A stretch of 64,000 bases of DNA from Cellulophaga sp. HaHaR_3_176 (GTDB lineage Bacteria > Bacteroidota > Bacteroidia > Flavobacteriales > Flavobacteriaceae). The notes beneath the pieces are model-generated. The model did not search any database. It saw nothing but the letters and a program-made list of their open reading frames with translations, and was not told the DNA's origin. Positions 17,777 to 27,426 of this stretch are shown here, piece by piece. Within the stretch, counting starts at the first letter, position 1. Every line of letters begins with the position of its first letter. A program made the position numbers and the translations under genes. Location of the stretch: contig NZ_CP058990.1 in assembly GCF_019021925.1 (NCBI RefSeq), forward strand, positions 1,418,001-1,482,000. The letters are read 5' to 3'.

Positions 17777-18955
17777 TTATTCATCTACATTCATAGTTCC
17801 AGCTACTCCATGTAGACATTTAATGATTTGATTTTCTCCTGGTTCTCCAACGTGATAATGATATCCTCTTTTATCATCAGAATGTCCACCGCATTCGTCC
17901 AAATTTGTTGGCTTATTTTCGTTTTTATCCAATAAAGCAAAAATTGCAAATCCGTCAATTGCATAGCCAATAATTGGCGAGTGAATATCAGTTTGCGGTA
18001 TTTCTTTTGTTGAGCCAGTAACTGCGTGATAATGATAACCTCCGTGCGGATTTACGTGCCCTCCGTGGTCATCTAAAGGGGCTATTGTATGTGCTGCTAA
18101 TATTGCGTGTGTTGGTGCAGGTGGGTCATACTTCACGCCGTTGAAAGCAACTCCTATTCCGCCTCTTCCAAAACTTTGAGCAGTTTTTATATATTTTGGT
18201 GTAACTGGAATTACAAAAGTGGTTACTTGGTTTTTGAAATATTCGGGCAAGCATTCTACACAATAGTTATGATATTTTTCCTCTACATTTGGTTTTGCTG
18301 CCGCCAAACATCCCTCTTCTGTATCGGTTACTTTAATCGTTCCATCTTCTCTATATAATTTCCATTTGTCATCGCTGTAGAACTCATCTAAATTAGCAAT
18401 AAAGTGTCCTGAAACATCATACACTTTATCATCTTTAAACCAAATTCCAGCTTTCTCCATTCCATCCTCGATATGTCTTGGACACCAAGGGCCCATTTCA
18501 TGTTCGGTTGCTTGGGAATTTGTTTTAATGACATAACAAAGTGTCTCAATTCCGTTTAATTCAACTATTTGCTTTTGTATTCCGTTAATTATGTTTTCTG
18601 AAATAAAATAATCTGTATTTACTGGAATTGTCTTAACCGAAGCATCAATCTCTTTTGACAAATTTGTATTTGTTTGTTGTGGGGGTCTATTCTCTTGATT
18701 TTTTTCTGCTTTATTAAGTTCTTCTAAAGTTAAAAAGCCATCATTATTGCTATCTATATTTATAAAATCGTTAGCGATTGGTCCTTTTACTTCTCTTTTC
18801 GATAATTTTCCGTCTTCATTACTATCCAATTTTGAAATTATCTGTATCGAAGAAGGTCTTTGTCCATTTGGTTCTTGCTGTTCCTTTTTTTCTTGATTTG
18901 ATTTGCAAGAAATCAAGATTGTAAAAATTAATAATAACAATGAAAGGTTTTTCAT
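17777..18955 (-). CDS. YHYH-domain lipoprotein with two EF-hands
   Basis: 392 residues with a lipobox (LISC, Cys ~17). Residues ~40-90 hold two EF-hand calcium loops, DSNEDGKLSKRE and DSNNDGFLTLEE. The C-terminal ~250 residues form a YHYH domain with two copies of the signature (GGYHYHAV and GYHYHVGE), framed by IIGYAIDGFAIFA. Cysteines such as CPRH, CVECLP and CGGHS could form disulfides or bind metal. It is on the same strand as the adjacent kinase/exporter cluster, separated by a 280-bp gap with its own promoter element. Calcium and perhaps a second metal probably stabilise it in the periplasm or on the surface; its function is unknown. Confidence 0.87.
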   Translation of the reverse strand: MKNLSLLLLIFTILISCKSNQEKKEQQEPNGQRPSSIQIISKLDSNEDGKLSKREVKGPIANDFINIDSNNDGFLTLEELNKAEKNQENRPPQQTNTNLSKEIDASVKTIPVNTDYFISENIINGIQKQIVELNGIETLCYVIKTNSQATEHEMGPWCPRHIEDGMEKAGIWFKDDKVYDVSGHFIANLDEFYSDDKWKLYREDGTIKVTDTEEGCLAAAKPNVEEKYHNYCVECLPEYFKNQVTTFVIPVTPKYIKTAQSFGRGGIGVAFNGVKYDPPAPTHAILAAHTIAPLDDHGGHVNPHGGYHYHAVTGSTKEIPQTDIHSPIIGYAIDGFAIFALLDKNENKPTNLDECGGHSDDKRGYHYHVGEPGENQIIKCLHGVAGTMNVDE

Positions 18956-19203
18956 TTTATAATTTATTTAGATTCTTTTTAAATAATCGTATAATATAAT
19001 CGTCAATATTTATTGAATTATATAAGGCTGCATTCAACATTATACTCAATGGGTTAGTATAAAAGCAGTAGTGGAATAAAAACAACTACTTTTCAACAAG
19101 TAATCTGCTTAATTATTTACAAAAGAGATTCAAGTTCTCACCTGAACAGTTTTTGTTTTAGATATTGTTACATGCCGTTTTTTGTTCTATAAAACTTCAA
19201 TAT
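18956..19203. other. Gap upstream of the EF-hand YHYH gene
   Basis: About 250 bp between the EF-hand YHYH start and the DUF1566 remnant. It must contain the YHYH promoter; no clear TAnnTTTG, operator or RNA element was recognised. Confidence 0.3.
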
Positions 19204-19553
19204 TTATTTAATATTACGCACTAATCTTACATAGTTATATATGCGTATTGTATTTCTTTGTAGTCCATTACCTTCGGTAAAATCATCAGGATTTGCAGTT
19301 TTAGGATCGCTACGTTGTGAGCCAGCTCCATAAATATCTATCCAACCATTTCCATTCATATTTCTTAAGCTGCGACCAAAAGCCACATAGGCAGCATTTC
19401 CTATACTTTATTGGCTTATATGTGTTATGTGTTACTCCAGTACCATGGGAAATTCATAATATCATATGCAAAAGCAAAAGTTTTATTTTCAATAAAAAGA
19501 GTAAGATTATCTTGCGAAGTACTTCGTGGATCAATTACTTTTAATTTTTTCAT
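19204..19553 (-). pseudogene. Frameshifted remnant of a DUF1566 (Lcl C-terminal-like) protein
   Basis: The ATG at 19553 opens a 42-codon frame ending in NFPWYWSNT and a stop. The downstream frame continues SIGNAAYVAFGRSLRNMN, then WIDIYGAGSQRSDPKTANP, and ends IYNYVRLVRNIK at 19204. WYWS.T, NAAYVAFGR, YGAGSQRSDPK and IYNYVRLVR are landmarks of the DUF1566/Lcl C-terminal domain. The two pieces sit in different reading frames with a stop between them, and the N-terminal part of the domain is missing, so this is a decayed gene. It lies beside the YHYH cluster, which makes a former functional link plausible. Confidence 0.7.
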
Positions 19554-19569
19554 TATTTATAGTTTTAAA

Positions 19570-20790
19570 TTACTCGTAACGCAAAGCAGTTATAGGATCT
19601 AATGCAGAAGCCTTTCTTGCAGGGTACCATCCAAAAAAGATACCAGTTACAGCACAAACTACAAATGAAATTACAATTGAGTACATGGCGACACTTGTAG
19701 GCCAATTTAAGAATTTTTCTATAAATACTGTGGCTCCAAGACCTAATAATACTCCTAAAACACCTCCTGTAATACTTATTAAAACAGCTTCAATTAAAAA
19801 CTGCATTAATATATCGGATCCCTTTCCTCCTACAGCCATACGCAAACCAATTTCTTTTGTACGTTCTTTAACAGAAACATACATGATATTCATAATTCCA
19901 ATTCCACCAATTAAAAGAGAAATACTTGCTACTGCTACTAACAAAATGGTTAACATTTCGCTGGTAGAACTAAATGTTGAAATTAATTCTTCCATAGAAC
20001 GTACACTAAAATCATCTTCTTCAGTATCTAATAATTTATGCTGTGTTCTTAAAATTTGTGTGACTTGTGTTACTGCTTCTGGTGCATCATCCTCACTTAT
20101 GGCAGAAGCTATTATTTGATTTAAATAATCGATAGCTAGAATACGTTTTTGTACTGTTGTGTAAGGTGCTATCACCACATCATCTTGATCTTGACCAAAG
20201 GTGTTTTCACCTTTTTCTTCTAAAACTCCAATAACTTTAAACGGAATATTATTAAAACGAATCATTTGTCCTACAGGTTCTTGTCCATCAGGAAATACAT
20301 TATCGACAACTGTCTGTCCAATAACTGCAACTTTAGAAGCTGATTTTACTTCTAAATCTGTAAACATACTACCGTTCTGTAAATCAACGACTTTAATACT
20401 TAAATACTCTGGATTAACACCATAAATGGTGCTTGGCCAGTTATTAGAACCATTAATAACTTGTCCACCTCCATTTACGACTGGTGTGATATAGCTTAGT
20501 AAATTTGCTTCCTCTTTAATGGTTTCATAGTTTTTTAGCGTTAAAGTTTGTACATCTCCTCCACTACCTCTTGCTGGACCTCTATCATCGGCTCCTGGTC
20601 TTATAGTTATCATATTAGAACCCATTGCAGAAATAGTAGTACGAATACTTTCTTTAGAGCCTTCACCAATGGCTAACATAGCAATTACTGAAGCTACACC
20701 AATGATAATGCCTAACATGGTAAGCAATGTTCTTGTTTTATTAAGAATAATGGCTTTTGTTGCGATTTTAAATAAATTTAATAGTCTCAT
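19570..20790 (-). CDS. MacB-type ABC transporter permease (FtsX fold)
   Basis: 406 residues: one N-terminal membrane helix (~17-40), a large periplasmic MacB domain (~45-260), and three C-terminal helices with the FtsX core (IGGIGIMNIMYVSVKERTKEIGLRMAVG). It ends in the conserved PARKASALDPITALRYE. Unlike E. coli MacB, the ATPase is encoded by a separate gene, 2 bp upstream. MacB works mechanically, driving substrate through an adaptor and a TolC channel without transporting across the inner membrane. The four-gene order outer channel, adaptor, ATPase, permease is a typical Bacteroidota efflux operon. Confidence 0.92.
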   Translation of the reverse strand: MRLLNLFKIATKAIILNKTRTLLTMLGIIIGVASVIAMLAIGEGSKESIRTTISAMGSNMITIRPGADDRGPARGSGGDVQTLTLKNYETIKEEANLLSYITPVVNGGGQVINGSNNWPSTIYGVNPEYLSIKVVDLQNGSMFTDLEVKSASKVAVIGQTVVDNVFPDGQEPVGQMIRFNNIPFKVIGVLEEKGENTFGQDQDDVVIAPYTTVQKRILAIDYLNQIIASAISEDDAPEAVTQVTQILRTQHKLLDTEEDDFSVRSMEELISTFSSTSEMLTILLVAVASISLLIGGIGIMNIMYVSVKERTKEIGLRMAVGGKGSDILMQFLIEAVLISITGGVLGVLLGLGATVFIEKFLNWPTSVAMYSIVISFVVCAVTGIFFGWYPARKASALDPITALRYE

Positions 20791-20792
20791 AA

Positions 20793-21536
20793 TTAATCGT
20801 CTTGTTTAGGTAAATTGGCTAATTCGTTTGCAGCAGACTGTATATTATGATTTTGATAATCTTGCATAATTTCTCCATCTTTTAAGACAACGGTTCTATT
20901 GCTAAACGTTGCTATATCTGGTTCATGTGTTACAAATGTGATGGTAATCCCTTGTTTGTTTAACTCTTGAAATAACGCCATAATCTCATACGACGTTCTT
21001 GTATCTAGGTTTCCTGTGGCTTCATCAGCCAATATCATTACAGGATTATTAACCAACGACCTGGCAATAGCTACACGTTGTTGTTGCCCTCCCGAAAGTT
21101 GCGATGGTGTATGATGTAAACGGTCTCCTAACCCTACTTTTTCTAGAGCTTCAATAGCACGTTTTCTGCGCTCTTCTGTAGATACTTTGCTGTTATATAA
21201 TAAGGGCAACTCTACGTTTTCAATAGCCGATGTTCTTGCCAATAAATTATAAGATTGAAAAATGAATCCTATTTTTTCGTTTCTAATTGTGGCTAATTCG
21301 TTTCTACTTAAATCTTTTACACTAACACCATCAATTGCATACACTCCAGATGTAGGTTGATCTAAACAGCCTAAGATATTAAGCATGGTACTTTTACCAG
21401 ATCCACTAGATCCCATAATGGTAACAAACTCGCCTTCTTTTATGGTGAATGAAATACCTCTTAATGCATGAACCGTTTCGGTTCCCATGGTAAACTCACG
21501 TTTTAAATCTTCTATTTTAATGATTTCTTTACTCAT
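20793..21536 (-). CDS. ABC transporter ATP-binding protein (MacB-ATPase/LolD type)
   Basis: 247 residues. Walker A is GSSGSGKS (~42-49), Q-loop in [10 protein letters not shown], signature [16 protein letters not shown], Walker [13 protein letters not shown] and H-loop FVTHEPD. The sequence belongs to the MacB/LolD/FtsE group that powers FtsX-fold permeases. The gene is 6 bp from the adaptor gene upstream and 2 bp from the permease downstream. Confidence 0.93.
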   Translation of the reverse strand: MSKEIIKIEDLKREFTMGTETVHALRGISFTIKEGEFVTIMGSSGSGKSTMLNILGCLDQPTSGVYAIDGVSVKDLSRNELATIRNEKIGFIFQSYNLLARTSAIENVELPLLYNSKVSTEERRKRAIEALEKVGLGDRLHHTPSQLSGGQQQRVAIARSLVNNPVMILADEATGNLDTRTSYEIMALFQELNKQGITITFVTHEPDIATFSNRTVVLKDGEIMQDYQNHNIQSAANELANLPKQDD

Positions 21537-21542
21537 GGCTTT

Positions 21543-22760
21543 TTATTTTTTTTTACCTCCTGGACGTTGTGGCATAAATGGACTTTCGTTAGACCCTACT
21601 CCTGATGGTGGACCTCCTGCTTCTGCCTTAGAAATACCTTTTAAACTATATACCAGTTTATCACCCTGACTAATACCGCTTAAAATTTGAACATTTACAC
21701 CATCGCTTGCTCCTAATGTTACTGTTTTAGGTGTAATACTTCTATCTTTACCCAATACCCAAAGTGTGGTTTCTTTATCTGATGGTGAACTTGTATTAGT
21801 TATTAAATTATGATGTGCATTGTATGTTGCCAAAATTTCAGCGTTTGGTTTAAAATTTATTGCTTTAGCTTCTGCAGTTAACACATTGTCTAACTCTAAA
21901 GTATAAATTGAAATGGTAGCTGTTAAGCCTGGTTTCAATTTTAAATCTTCATTTTCTGCTTTAACAACAACTATATATGTTACCACATTAGATGTTATTG
22001 TAGGATCTAAACGCACTTGTGTAATAACACCGTTAAAAGTTTCACCTATATAAGCATCAACAGTAAACTCTACTCGTTGTCCTTCTTTTACCTGTCCTAT
22101 ATCAGCTTCATCCACATCTGCTTCAACTTGCATTTCTTTTAAATCTTGTGCAATCGTAAATAATGTTGGTGTACTTAAACTTGCTGCTACTGTTTGTCCT
22201 TCATCAATTGCTCTTGATAAAATAACACCATCTATAGGCGAATAGATATTGGCATACCCTAAATTAGTTATGGCTTGTTGTAAGTCTGAATAACGCTGTG
22301 TTACTGTACCTTTTGCTGTTTGGTAGTTAAATGCAGCATCATCAAAATCAGATTTACTAATCACTTGATTATCAAATAATGTTTTTTGTCTATCATAAAT
22401 TGTTTGTGTATAGTTTTTTTGACTAAGCGCATTATCATAAGCAGCCTGTGCTTGTGTTTTTGCAGCATTCAAATTAGTTTTATCTAATTCTGCAATTAAT
22501 TGACCTTCTTTAACCACACTATTATAATCTACATATATTTTTTCTACTACTCCAGATACTTGGGTACCAACTTCAACCTGTGTAATTGGCTCCATAGTAC
22601 CTGTTGCTGTAACCATTGTAGTTACGTCTGTTTTTTTTGCAACTATTGTTTTTGCTTCAATAACAATCGCATCATCGTTATCTAAAAAAAAGTAAGCTGC
22701 AACCGTAAGTATTATTACAATAACAATGCTTAGAATGATATTTTTTCTATTTTTTTTCAT
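21543..22760 (-). CDS. Periplasmic efflux adaptor (MacA type, HlyD/RND family)
   Basis: 405 residues. An N-terminal membrane anchor (~6-24) is followed by the two lipoyl half-motifs (VSGVVEKIYVDYNSVVKEGQ and SPIDGVILSRAIDEGQTV) around a helical hairpin, then beta-barrel and membrane-proximal domains. The C-terminus is Gly/Pro/Lys-rich (PPSGVGSNESPFMPQRPGGK). It bridges the MacB-type permease and the outer-membrane channel encoded on either side. It lies 6 bp from the ATPase gene and 11 bp from the channel gene. Confidence 0.92.
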   Translation of the reverse strand: MKKNRKNIILSIVIVIILTVAAYFFLDNDDAIVIEAKTIVAKKTDVTTMVTATGTMEPITQVEVGTQVSGVVEKIYVDYNSVVKEGQLIAELDKTNLNAAKTQAQAAYDNALSQKNYTQTIYDRQKTLFDNQVISKSDFDDAAFNYQTAKGTVTQRYSDLQQAITNLGYANIYSPIDGVILSRAIDEGQTVAASLSTPTLFTIAQDLKEMQVEADVDEADIGQVKEGQRVEFTVDAYIGETFNGVITQVRLDPTITSNVVTYIVVVKAENEDLKLKPGLTATISIYTLELDNVLTAEAKAINFKPNAEILATYNAHHNLITNTSSPSDKETTLWVLGKDRSITPKTVTLGASDGVNVQILSGISQGDKLVYSLKGISKAEAGGPPSGVGSNESPFMPQRPGGKKK

Positions 22761-22771
22761 GATTATATTAA

Positions 22772-24103
22772 TTAAAGTTTGATATCGTTTCCTTGATAAA
22801 ATTGTAGTAATTGATGGTATAAAATATTTAAGTATTTAGATTGTAAATAATTCTGTTGAGCATTAGTATAAATGTTTTGACTAATCACTAAATCAGTTGT
22901 ACTTAAACCACCTAACTCATACTTTTTTTGTGCTAATTTGTATGATTGTTCTGCAGCAACTTTTGATGCTTCTGATGCTATAACTTGCTCTTGAGCAGAT
23001 ACCGCATTTTGATATGCAGTTTCTACTTTTTTATAGATATCTTTTTCTGTATTTTGTTTTTGTATCTCTGCTTTTTCAATATTTATCGTAGCTGTTTTTA
23101 CAGCTGCTTTTGTTTGATTTCTATTAAAAATTGGGATATTTAAAGACACCCCTATTTTTTGATTGAAATTGACATCAAATTGATCAGAAAAGGTATTATC
23201 ATTAATACTGGTATACCCTGTACCTAAGCTACCTATTAATGATAAAGTTGGTAAATACCCTCCTTTAGCAATATCTAACTCCTTTTCGTTTGCTGCTATA
23301 TTTAATTTATTGGCTTGTATTTCTGGTAAAAAACCTAAAGCATTCGTATACACTTCAATTTTATTGAGCTCTAAGTTTATCAAATCCATATTTTCATCAA
23401 TGGTTTCTATTTCTAAATCATCCATTGGTGTTAATTCCAATAATTGTTTAAGCGCTATTATATATTGTTGATACTCATTTTTAGCGGCAATTGTATTGTA
23501 TTTATTTGTTGCGGCTTGACTTTGTGCATCTGTATAATCACTCAAAGCAATAGTACCAGCATCTAAACGTGCTTTAGATCTTAAAACTTCTTTTTCTGAA
23601 GCTTCTAAATTATTTTCTGCTATAGAAATGTTTTCTTTACTGTAAAGTGTCTGTAAGTAGGTTTCTAAAATATTTAAAGCAATATTGTTTTTTTCTATTT
23701 CTTCTTGAAAAATGCTTTGTTCTAACAATAATTTATTTTGCTTAACCTGATTGTTAAGCTGGTTACCTTGAAATAGCGTTAATGAACTATTAAGTCCAAC
23801 ATTAGTACTACTCACTTGGTCAGTAACATAATCACTAGTAATAGGGTCAATTGTATTTCCGCTAGAAAAATTTTGTGAAGCACTACCAAATAAATTAGGT
23901 AATCGAGAAGATTTTGCTTTACTATAATCTACTTCAGCAATGCTTTTATTAAGAGCAGCATCTTTTACCGTAATATTATTTTCTAAAGCGTAGTTTATAC
24001 AATCTTTTAAAGACCATATTTTTGGGGTCGTATTAATTGCAGCATCTTGTGCAAATGAAAATTGCAAAAAGAATATACTTGTTATAATTAAGAATAATTT
24101 CAT
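22772..24103 (-). CDS. TolC-family outer-membrane efflux channel
   Basis: 443 residues with a signal peptide (~1-18, cut before QDAA) and the repeated TolC coiled-coil layout of two ~200-residue halves rich in Ala, Asn and Gln. SLKDCINYALENNITV near the start is the usual first helix, and YKLAQKKYELGGLSTTDLV the conserved loop of the second half. As first gene of the operon it probably carries the promoter in the 200-bp gap upstream; only a degenerate -7 element (CACCTTTG on this strand, 24136-24129) is visible. The channel completes a tripartite pump. Confidence 0.92.
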   Translation of the reverse strand: MKLFLIITSIFFLQFSFAQDAAINTTPKIWSLKDCINYALENNITVKDAALNKSIAEVDYSKAKSSRLPNLFGSASQNFSSGNTIDPITSDYVTDQVSSTNVGLNSSLTLFQGNQLNNQVKQNKLLLEQSIFQEEIEKNNIALNILETYLQTLYSKENISIAENNLEASEKEVLRSKARLDAGTIALSDYTDAQSQAATNKYNTIAAKNEYQQYIIALKQLLELTPMDDLEIETIDENMDLINLELNKIEVYTNALGFLPEIQANKLNIAANEKELDIAKGGYLPTLSLIGSLGTGYTSINDNTFSDQFDVNFNQKIGVSLNIPIFNRNQTKAAVKTATINIEKAEIQKQNTEKDIYKKVETAYQNAVSAQEQVIASEASKVAAEQSYKLAQKKYELGGLSTTDLVISQNIYTNAQQNYLQSKYLNILYHQLLQFYQGNDIKL

Positions 24104-24303
24104 TTTTGAATGTTTTAAATTAACACTTCAAAGGTGAAATTATATACTATCTTAATAAAAAGTAATAGACGTTTGAGAGTATTGAGTATACAGAAACCTA
24201 TATTTTATCGATGAGAATTTCTCTGCCTAACCGATATTTCTTTTATCTATTTATGTAAAAAAAAGTATACTATTTATATATAATTGATGGGAAAAGTAGA
24301 CGT

Positions 24304-25419
24304 TTAGACACCTGATAAGTTAGCTAATAAGGCAAGATTTAACGTGCTTATATTTTCTGCTTGAGTACTAACTCCAGAAACATTAGAGAGTACAATTACA
24401 GCTCTTTTATTGTTTTTATCTAATGATAACATAGATGTGTAACCACCTGTACTACCATCGTGTAACAATATCGTAAATGTATCATCTTTTATAATTTGCC
24501 AACCTAAACCTATTCCGTAATCATTTGTAACTTCATAAGTGGGCTGTTGTGGTAAATTATAAACAGTTGTGTCTTCAAAATTTTTACGCACAAATTTCTC
24601 TAAGTCTACTACAGATGATTTTATACCTCCTGCTCCTACTGTTGCATTTGTAAAGTTCCAGTTGGGAATTTCGGCACCATTAGCATTTAGACCCTTTACT
24701 AGCGATGTTGTATTTACATTAGATAATAAAGTGGTACTTGCATTCATATTTAAAGGTTTGAAAATGGTTTCTTGTATAAAGTCTTCATAAGTTTTTCCTG
24801 TTTTTTTAGATAAAATATGACCTAATAAACCAATTCCTAAATTAGAATATTCAAACTCAGAACCTGTAACATTATTTAAAACCGCATAATTTTCTAAATA
24901 ACTGTTTAGTAAATCAGAAGTATAATTAGCAAAAGGATCTTGCTCATCATAATCTACACTTTCGTAATTTGTAGGTAGCCTTGGTAAACCAGACGTATGA
25001 TTTGCTAGTTGTTCTAATTTAATATTTCCGCCTTCTTTTATCGTAAAATCAAACTGACTTTGAAGCGTTTCATTTAAAGTTGCTTCATTTTTCTCTATCA
25101 AATCTGATAATAATATACTAGTAAATACTTTAGTTATAGAACCAATTTCGAAAATGCTATTTTCATTTTCTATAATTTCAAATGTATCACCATTCCTAAC
25201 AACTCCGATGTATTCAGTTTCGGCATTATCAATAAGTGCAATTGATACTTGAGTATTGTCAGGGAAATTTGAAATGTTTTCTTTTATAATAGCAGCAATT
25301 TCTGAATTGCCTATTTGATTAGAAAATTCATCTGTAGTTATTTTTGTTTCGTCTTCACTAGTACAACTAATGCATAGCAACATAAAAAAAATAAATGTTG
25401 AATAAATATATTTAAACAT
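24304..25419 (-). CDS. Serine beta-lactamase-like lipoprotein hydrolase (class C/AmpC fold)
   Basis: 371 residues with a lipobox (LLCISC, Cys ~19). The beta-lactamase/transpeptidase-like fold shows GSITKVFTS, carrying the SxxK catalytic pair (~95-98), the YSN tripeptide in EFEYSNLGIGL (~194), and a C-terminal LLHDGSTGGYTSM in place of the KTG strand. Family members are D-aminopeptidases, esterases or peptidoglycan hydrolases more often than drug-hydrolysing enzymes, so resistance should not be assumed. It is monocistronic. Confidence 0.88.
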   Translation of the reverse strand: MFKYIYSTFIFFMLLCISCTSEDETKITTDEFSNQIGNSEIAAIIKENISNFPDNTQVSIALIDNAETEYIGVVRNGDTFEIIENENSIFEIGSITKVFTSILLSDLIEKNEATLNETLQSQFDFTIKEGGNIKLEQLANHTSGLPRLPTNYESVDYDEQDPFANYTSDLLNSYLENYAVLNNVTGSEFEYSNLGIGLLGHILSKKTGKTYEDFIQETIFKPLNMNASTTLLSNVNTTSLVKGLNANGAEIPNWNFTNATVGAGGIKSSVVDLEKFVRKNFEDTTVYNLPQQPTYEVTNDYGIGLGWQIIKDDTFTILLHDGSTGGYTSMLSLDKNNKRAVIVLSNVSGVSTQAENISTLNLALLANLSGV

Positions 25420-25548
25420 GATGGTTGTTTTACTTTCAGGTAATAAACTTCTACTTGGAGAAAGTAAAACTAGCCTATAATAAAACAGCGATAGTTAAAG
25501 GATTTATAATTAACACTTAACAAATTCATAAAATTAAATTTTAAGGAT

Positions 25549-27423
25549 CTAAACTTTATTTTCTAATGCTTTTTTTATTAACTCACTATCCCAATGCGTA
25601 TCAAAATCAACAATACCTCTTTTAAAATCATCATTTAAAAACTTCTCCTGTTGCTCTAACTCTTTTCTTGCTTTAAAAATATAATCATCTTCTCTCTTTG
25701 GTTCTGAAGCCAAACGCCTTAAACTATTTTCATCATACTTAATAAAATTCTGCACCTGCCTATTCAATGTATATTTTCTGAAGCCCATTTTACTTAATAC
25801 ATCTTTAGCTAGAGTTAATGAAGTTTCTAATGATTCGCGATATATATTTTCATGGCCTAGGTTAAGTAAATCATAGGCATCATATCTATTTTTAGTACGA
25901 ATCATCATTTCTACATGAGGATATTTTTCTTTAACTATCTTACTGATAGCCTTTGAGACTGACAGCTTATTGGTTGCACAAATAATTATTTTAGCTTGAG
26001 CGATACCAGCAGATTCTAATAAATCTATACGTGTAGCATCGCCATAATATACCTCGAAGCCCATTTTACGAAGAAAATCGACACGGTTAGAATCTTGATC
26101 TAAAATAGTTGCTTCTACACCATGTGATCTTAAAAAACGCCCTATAGTACTACCAAAATGACCAAACCCTACTAAAATAATTTTTTGAGATTTTGCTATA
26201 TGATCCGTAGGTCGTTTTACATATTCTTTTGTACCTATTCTAGGAAGTATCAATCGCTCATTTACCATACTTATAATTGGAGTAAGTGACATTGAAAGCG
26301 CTGTTACTACCAATAACATATCCATTTCCTTTTGCTCTAAAAGGTTTAAATCAAAAGCAAATGAGAGTAGTACAAAAGCAAATTCACCAATTTGTGCTAA
26401 ACTAAATGTAAGCAATAATTTTTGATCTAATTTTAAACTAAACACCTGTGCCGTTATAAATAAAACAACAGCTTTTAAAGCTATTACAGCAAATAGAATT
26501 CCGCCAATAGTTAATGGGTTTTCTGCAATTACTATAAAATTAATAGAAGCTCCAACAGCCATGAAAAACAAGCCTAAAAGTAGATTTTTAAAAGGTTCTA
26601 GAGTGCTTTCTAATTCATGTTTATATTCACTATTTGATAATACTACGCCACCTAAAAATGCCCCTAAAGCAGGACTTAAACCTACATATTCCATTAAAAA
26701 TGAAATGGCAAAAACAATTAAAAAAGCAGATGCTATTAATAACTCTCTAACTCCTGTTTTAGCCACCTTACGTAGCATGGGTACAATTAAATATTTACCC
26801 GCTACAATTATAAACACAACAGATAAAATAATAGCTAAAGTTTGTAAACCTATTGGCAACCCATCTAATAAATTACCACTATCTGCACTATCAGATGTTT
26901 CATTAGAATTAGATAGTAGTGGTAATGCACCTAACATAAATATAACAATGATATCTTGAAATAATAAAATTGAAAATGATGATGTACCAAAAGTTGTATC
27001 CATCAAGCCTTTTTCTTTTATAGTTTGTAGTGCAATTGCTGTAGATGATAAAGCTACTGCCATTGAAATAACTAATGAAACTTTCCAGTCAAAACCCAAT
27101 ACGGTAAAAAGCAAATACGATAATAACATTGTACCTGCTACTTGTAAACCCCCCATACCAACTATGGTTTTTCGCATATTCCAAAAATTCTTGGGCTCAA
27201 TTTCTAGTCCTATTAAAAATAGCATCACTACAACACCAAACTCTGCAAAATGAAGAATATCATCACCTTCAGACCCTATAAATCCTAAAACATAAGGCCC
27301 TATTAAAACACCAGCGAACAAATAACCAATTACCGAGCTTAATCCTAAACGCTTTGCTAGCGATACACAAATAATGGCTCCTAACAAAAAAACAATTGCT
27401 TGAAAAAGTATACTACCTGTCAT
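25549..27423 (-). CDS. Monovalent cation:proton antiporter of the KefB/KefC type (CPA2)
   Basis: 624 residues. About twelve membrane helices fill ~1-390 (GLSSVIGYLFAGVLIGPYVL; LSPALGAFLGGVVLSNSEY). A TrkA-N/RCK nucleotide-binding domain follows at ~405-530 (IILVGFGHFGSTIGRFL with the GxGxxG-type turn, then ATILDQD). The C-terminal tail is charged. It exchanges K+ or Na+ for protons in the inner membrane and may respond to nucleotides or thiol adducts. It starts 3 bp after the stop of the KefF-like oxidoreductase gene, the arrangement known for glutathione-gated Kef systems. Confidence 0.9.
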   Translation of the reverse strand: MTGSILFQAIVFLLGAIICVSLAKRLGLSSVIGYLFAGVLIGPYVLGFIGSEGDDILHFAEFGVVVMLFLIGLEIEPKNFWNMRKTIVGMGGLQVAGTMLLSYLLFTVLGFDWKVSLVISMAVALSSTAIALQTIKEKGLMDTTFGTSSFSILLFQDIIVIFMLGALPLLSNSNETSDSADSGNLLDGLPIGLQTLAIILSVVFIIVAGKYLIVPMLRKVAKTGVRELLIASAFLIVFAISFLMEYVGLSPALGAFLGGVVLSNSEYKHELESTLEPFKNLLLGLFFMAVGASINFIVIAENPLTIGGILFAVIALKAVVLFITAQVFSLKLDQKLLLTFSLAQIGEFAFVLLSFAFDLNLLEQKEMDMLLVVTALSMSLTPIISMVNERLILPRIGTKEYVKRPTDHIAKSQKIILVGFGHFGSTIGRFLRSHGVEATILDQDSNRVDFLRKMGFEVYYGDATRIDLLESAGIAQAKIIICATNKLSVSKAISKIVKEKYPHVEMMIRTKNRYDAYDLLNLGHENIYRESLETSLTLAKDVLSKMGFRKYTLNRQVQNFIKYDENSLRRLASEPKREDDYIFKARKELEQQEKFLNDDFKRGIVDFDTHWDSELIKKALENKV

Positions 27424-27426
27424 AAT

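Noticed and set aside
19685..20119. 144-codon forward ORF
   Set aside because: It is fully antisense to the MacB-type permease, whose reading frame has clear FtsX motifs; the forward translation has low-complexity, shadow-like composition.
24304..25419. Antibiotic-resistance beta-lactamase
   Set aside because: The fold is class C-like, but many lipoprotein members are peptidases or esterases; nothing in the sequence supports drug hydrolysis.
26561..26959. 132-codon forward ORF
   Set aside because: Lies antisense inside the Kef antiporter's membrane domain; no start context and no family resemblance.
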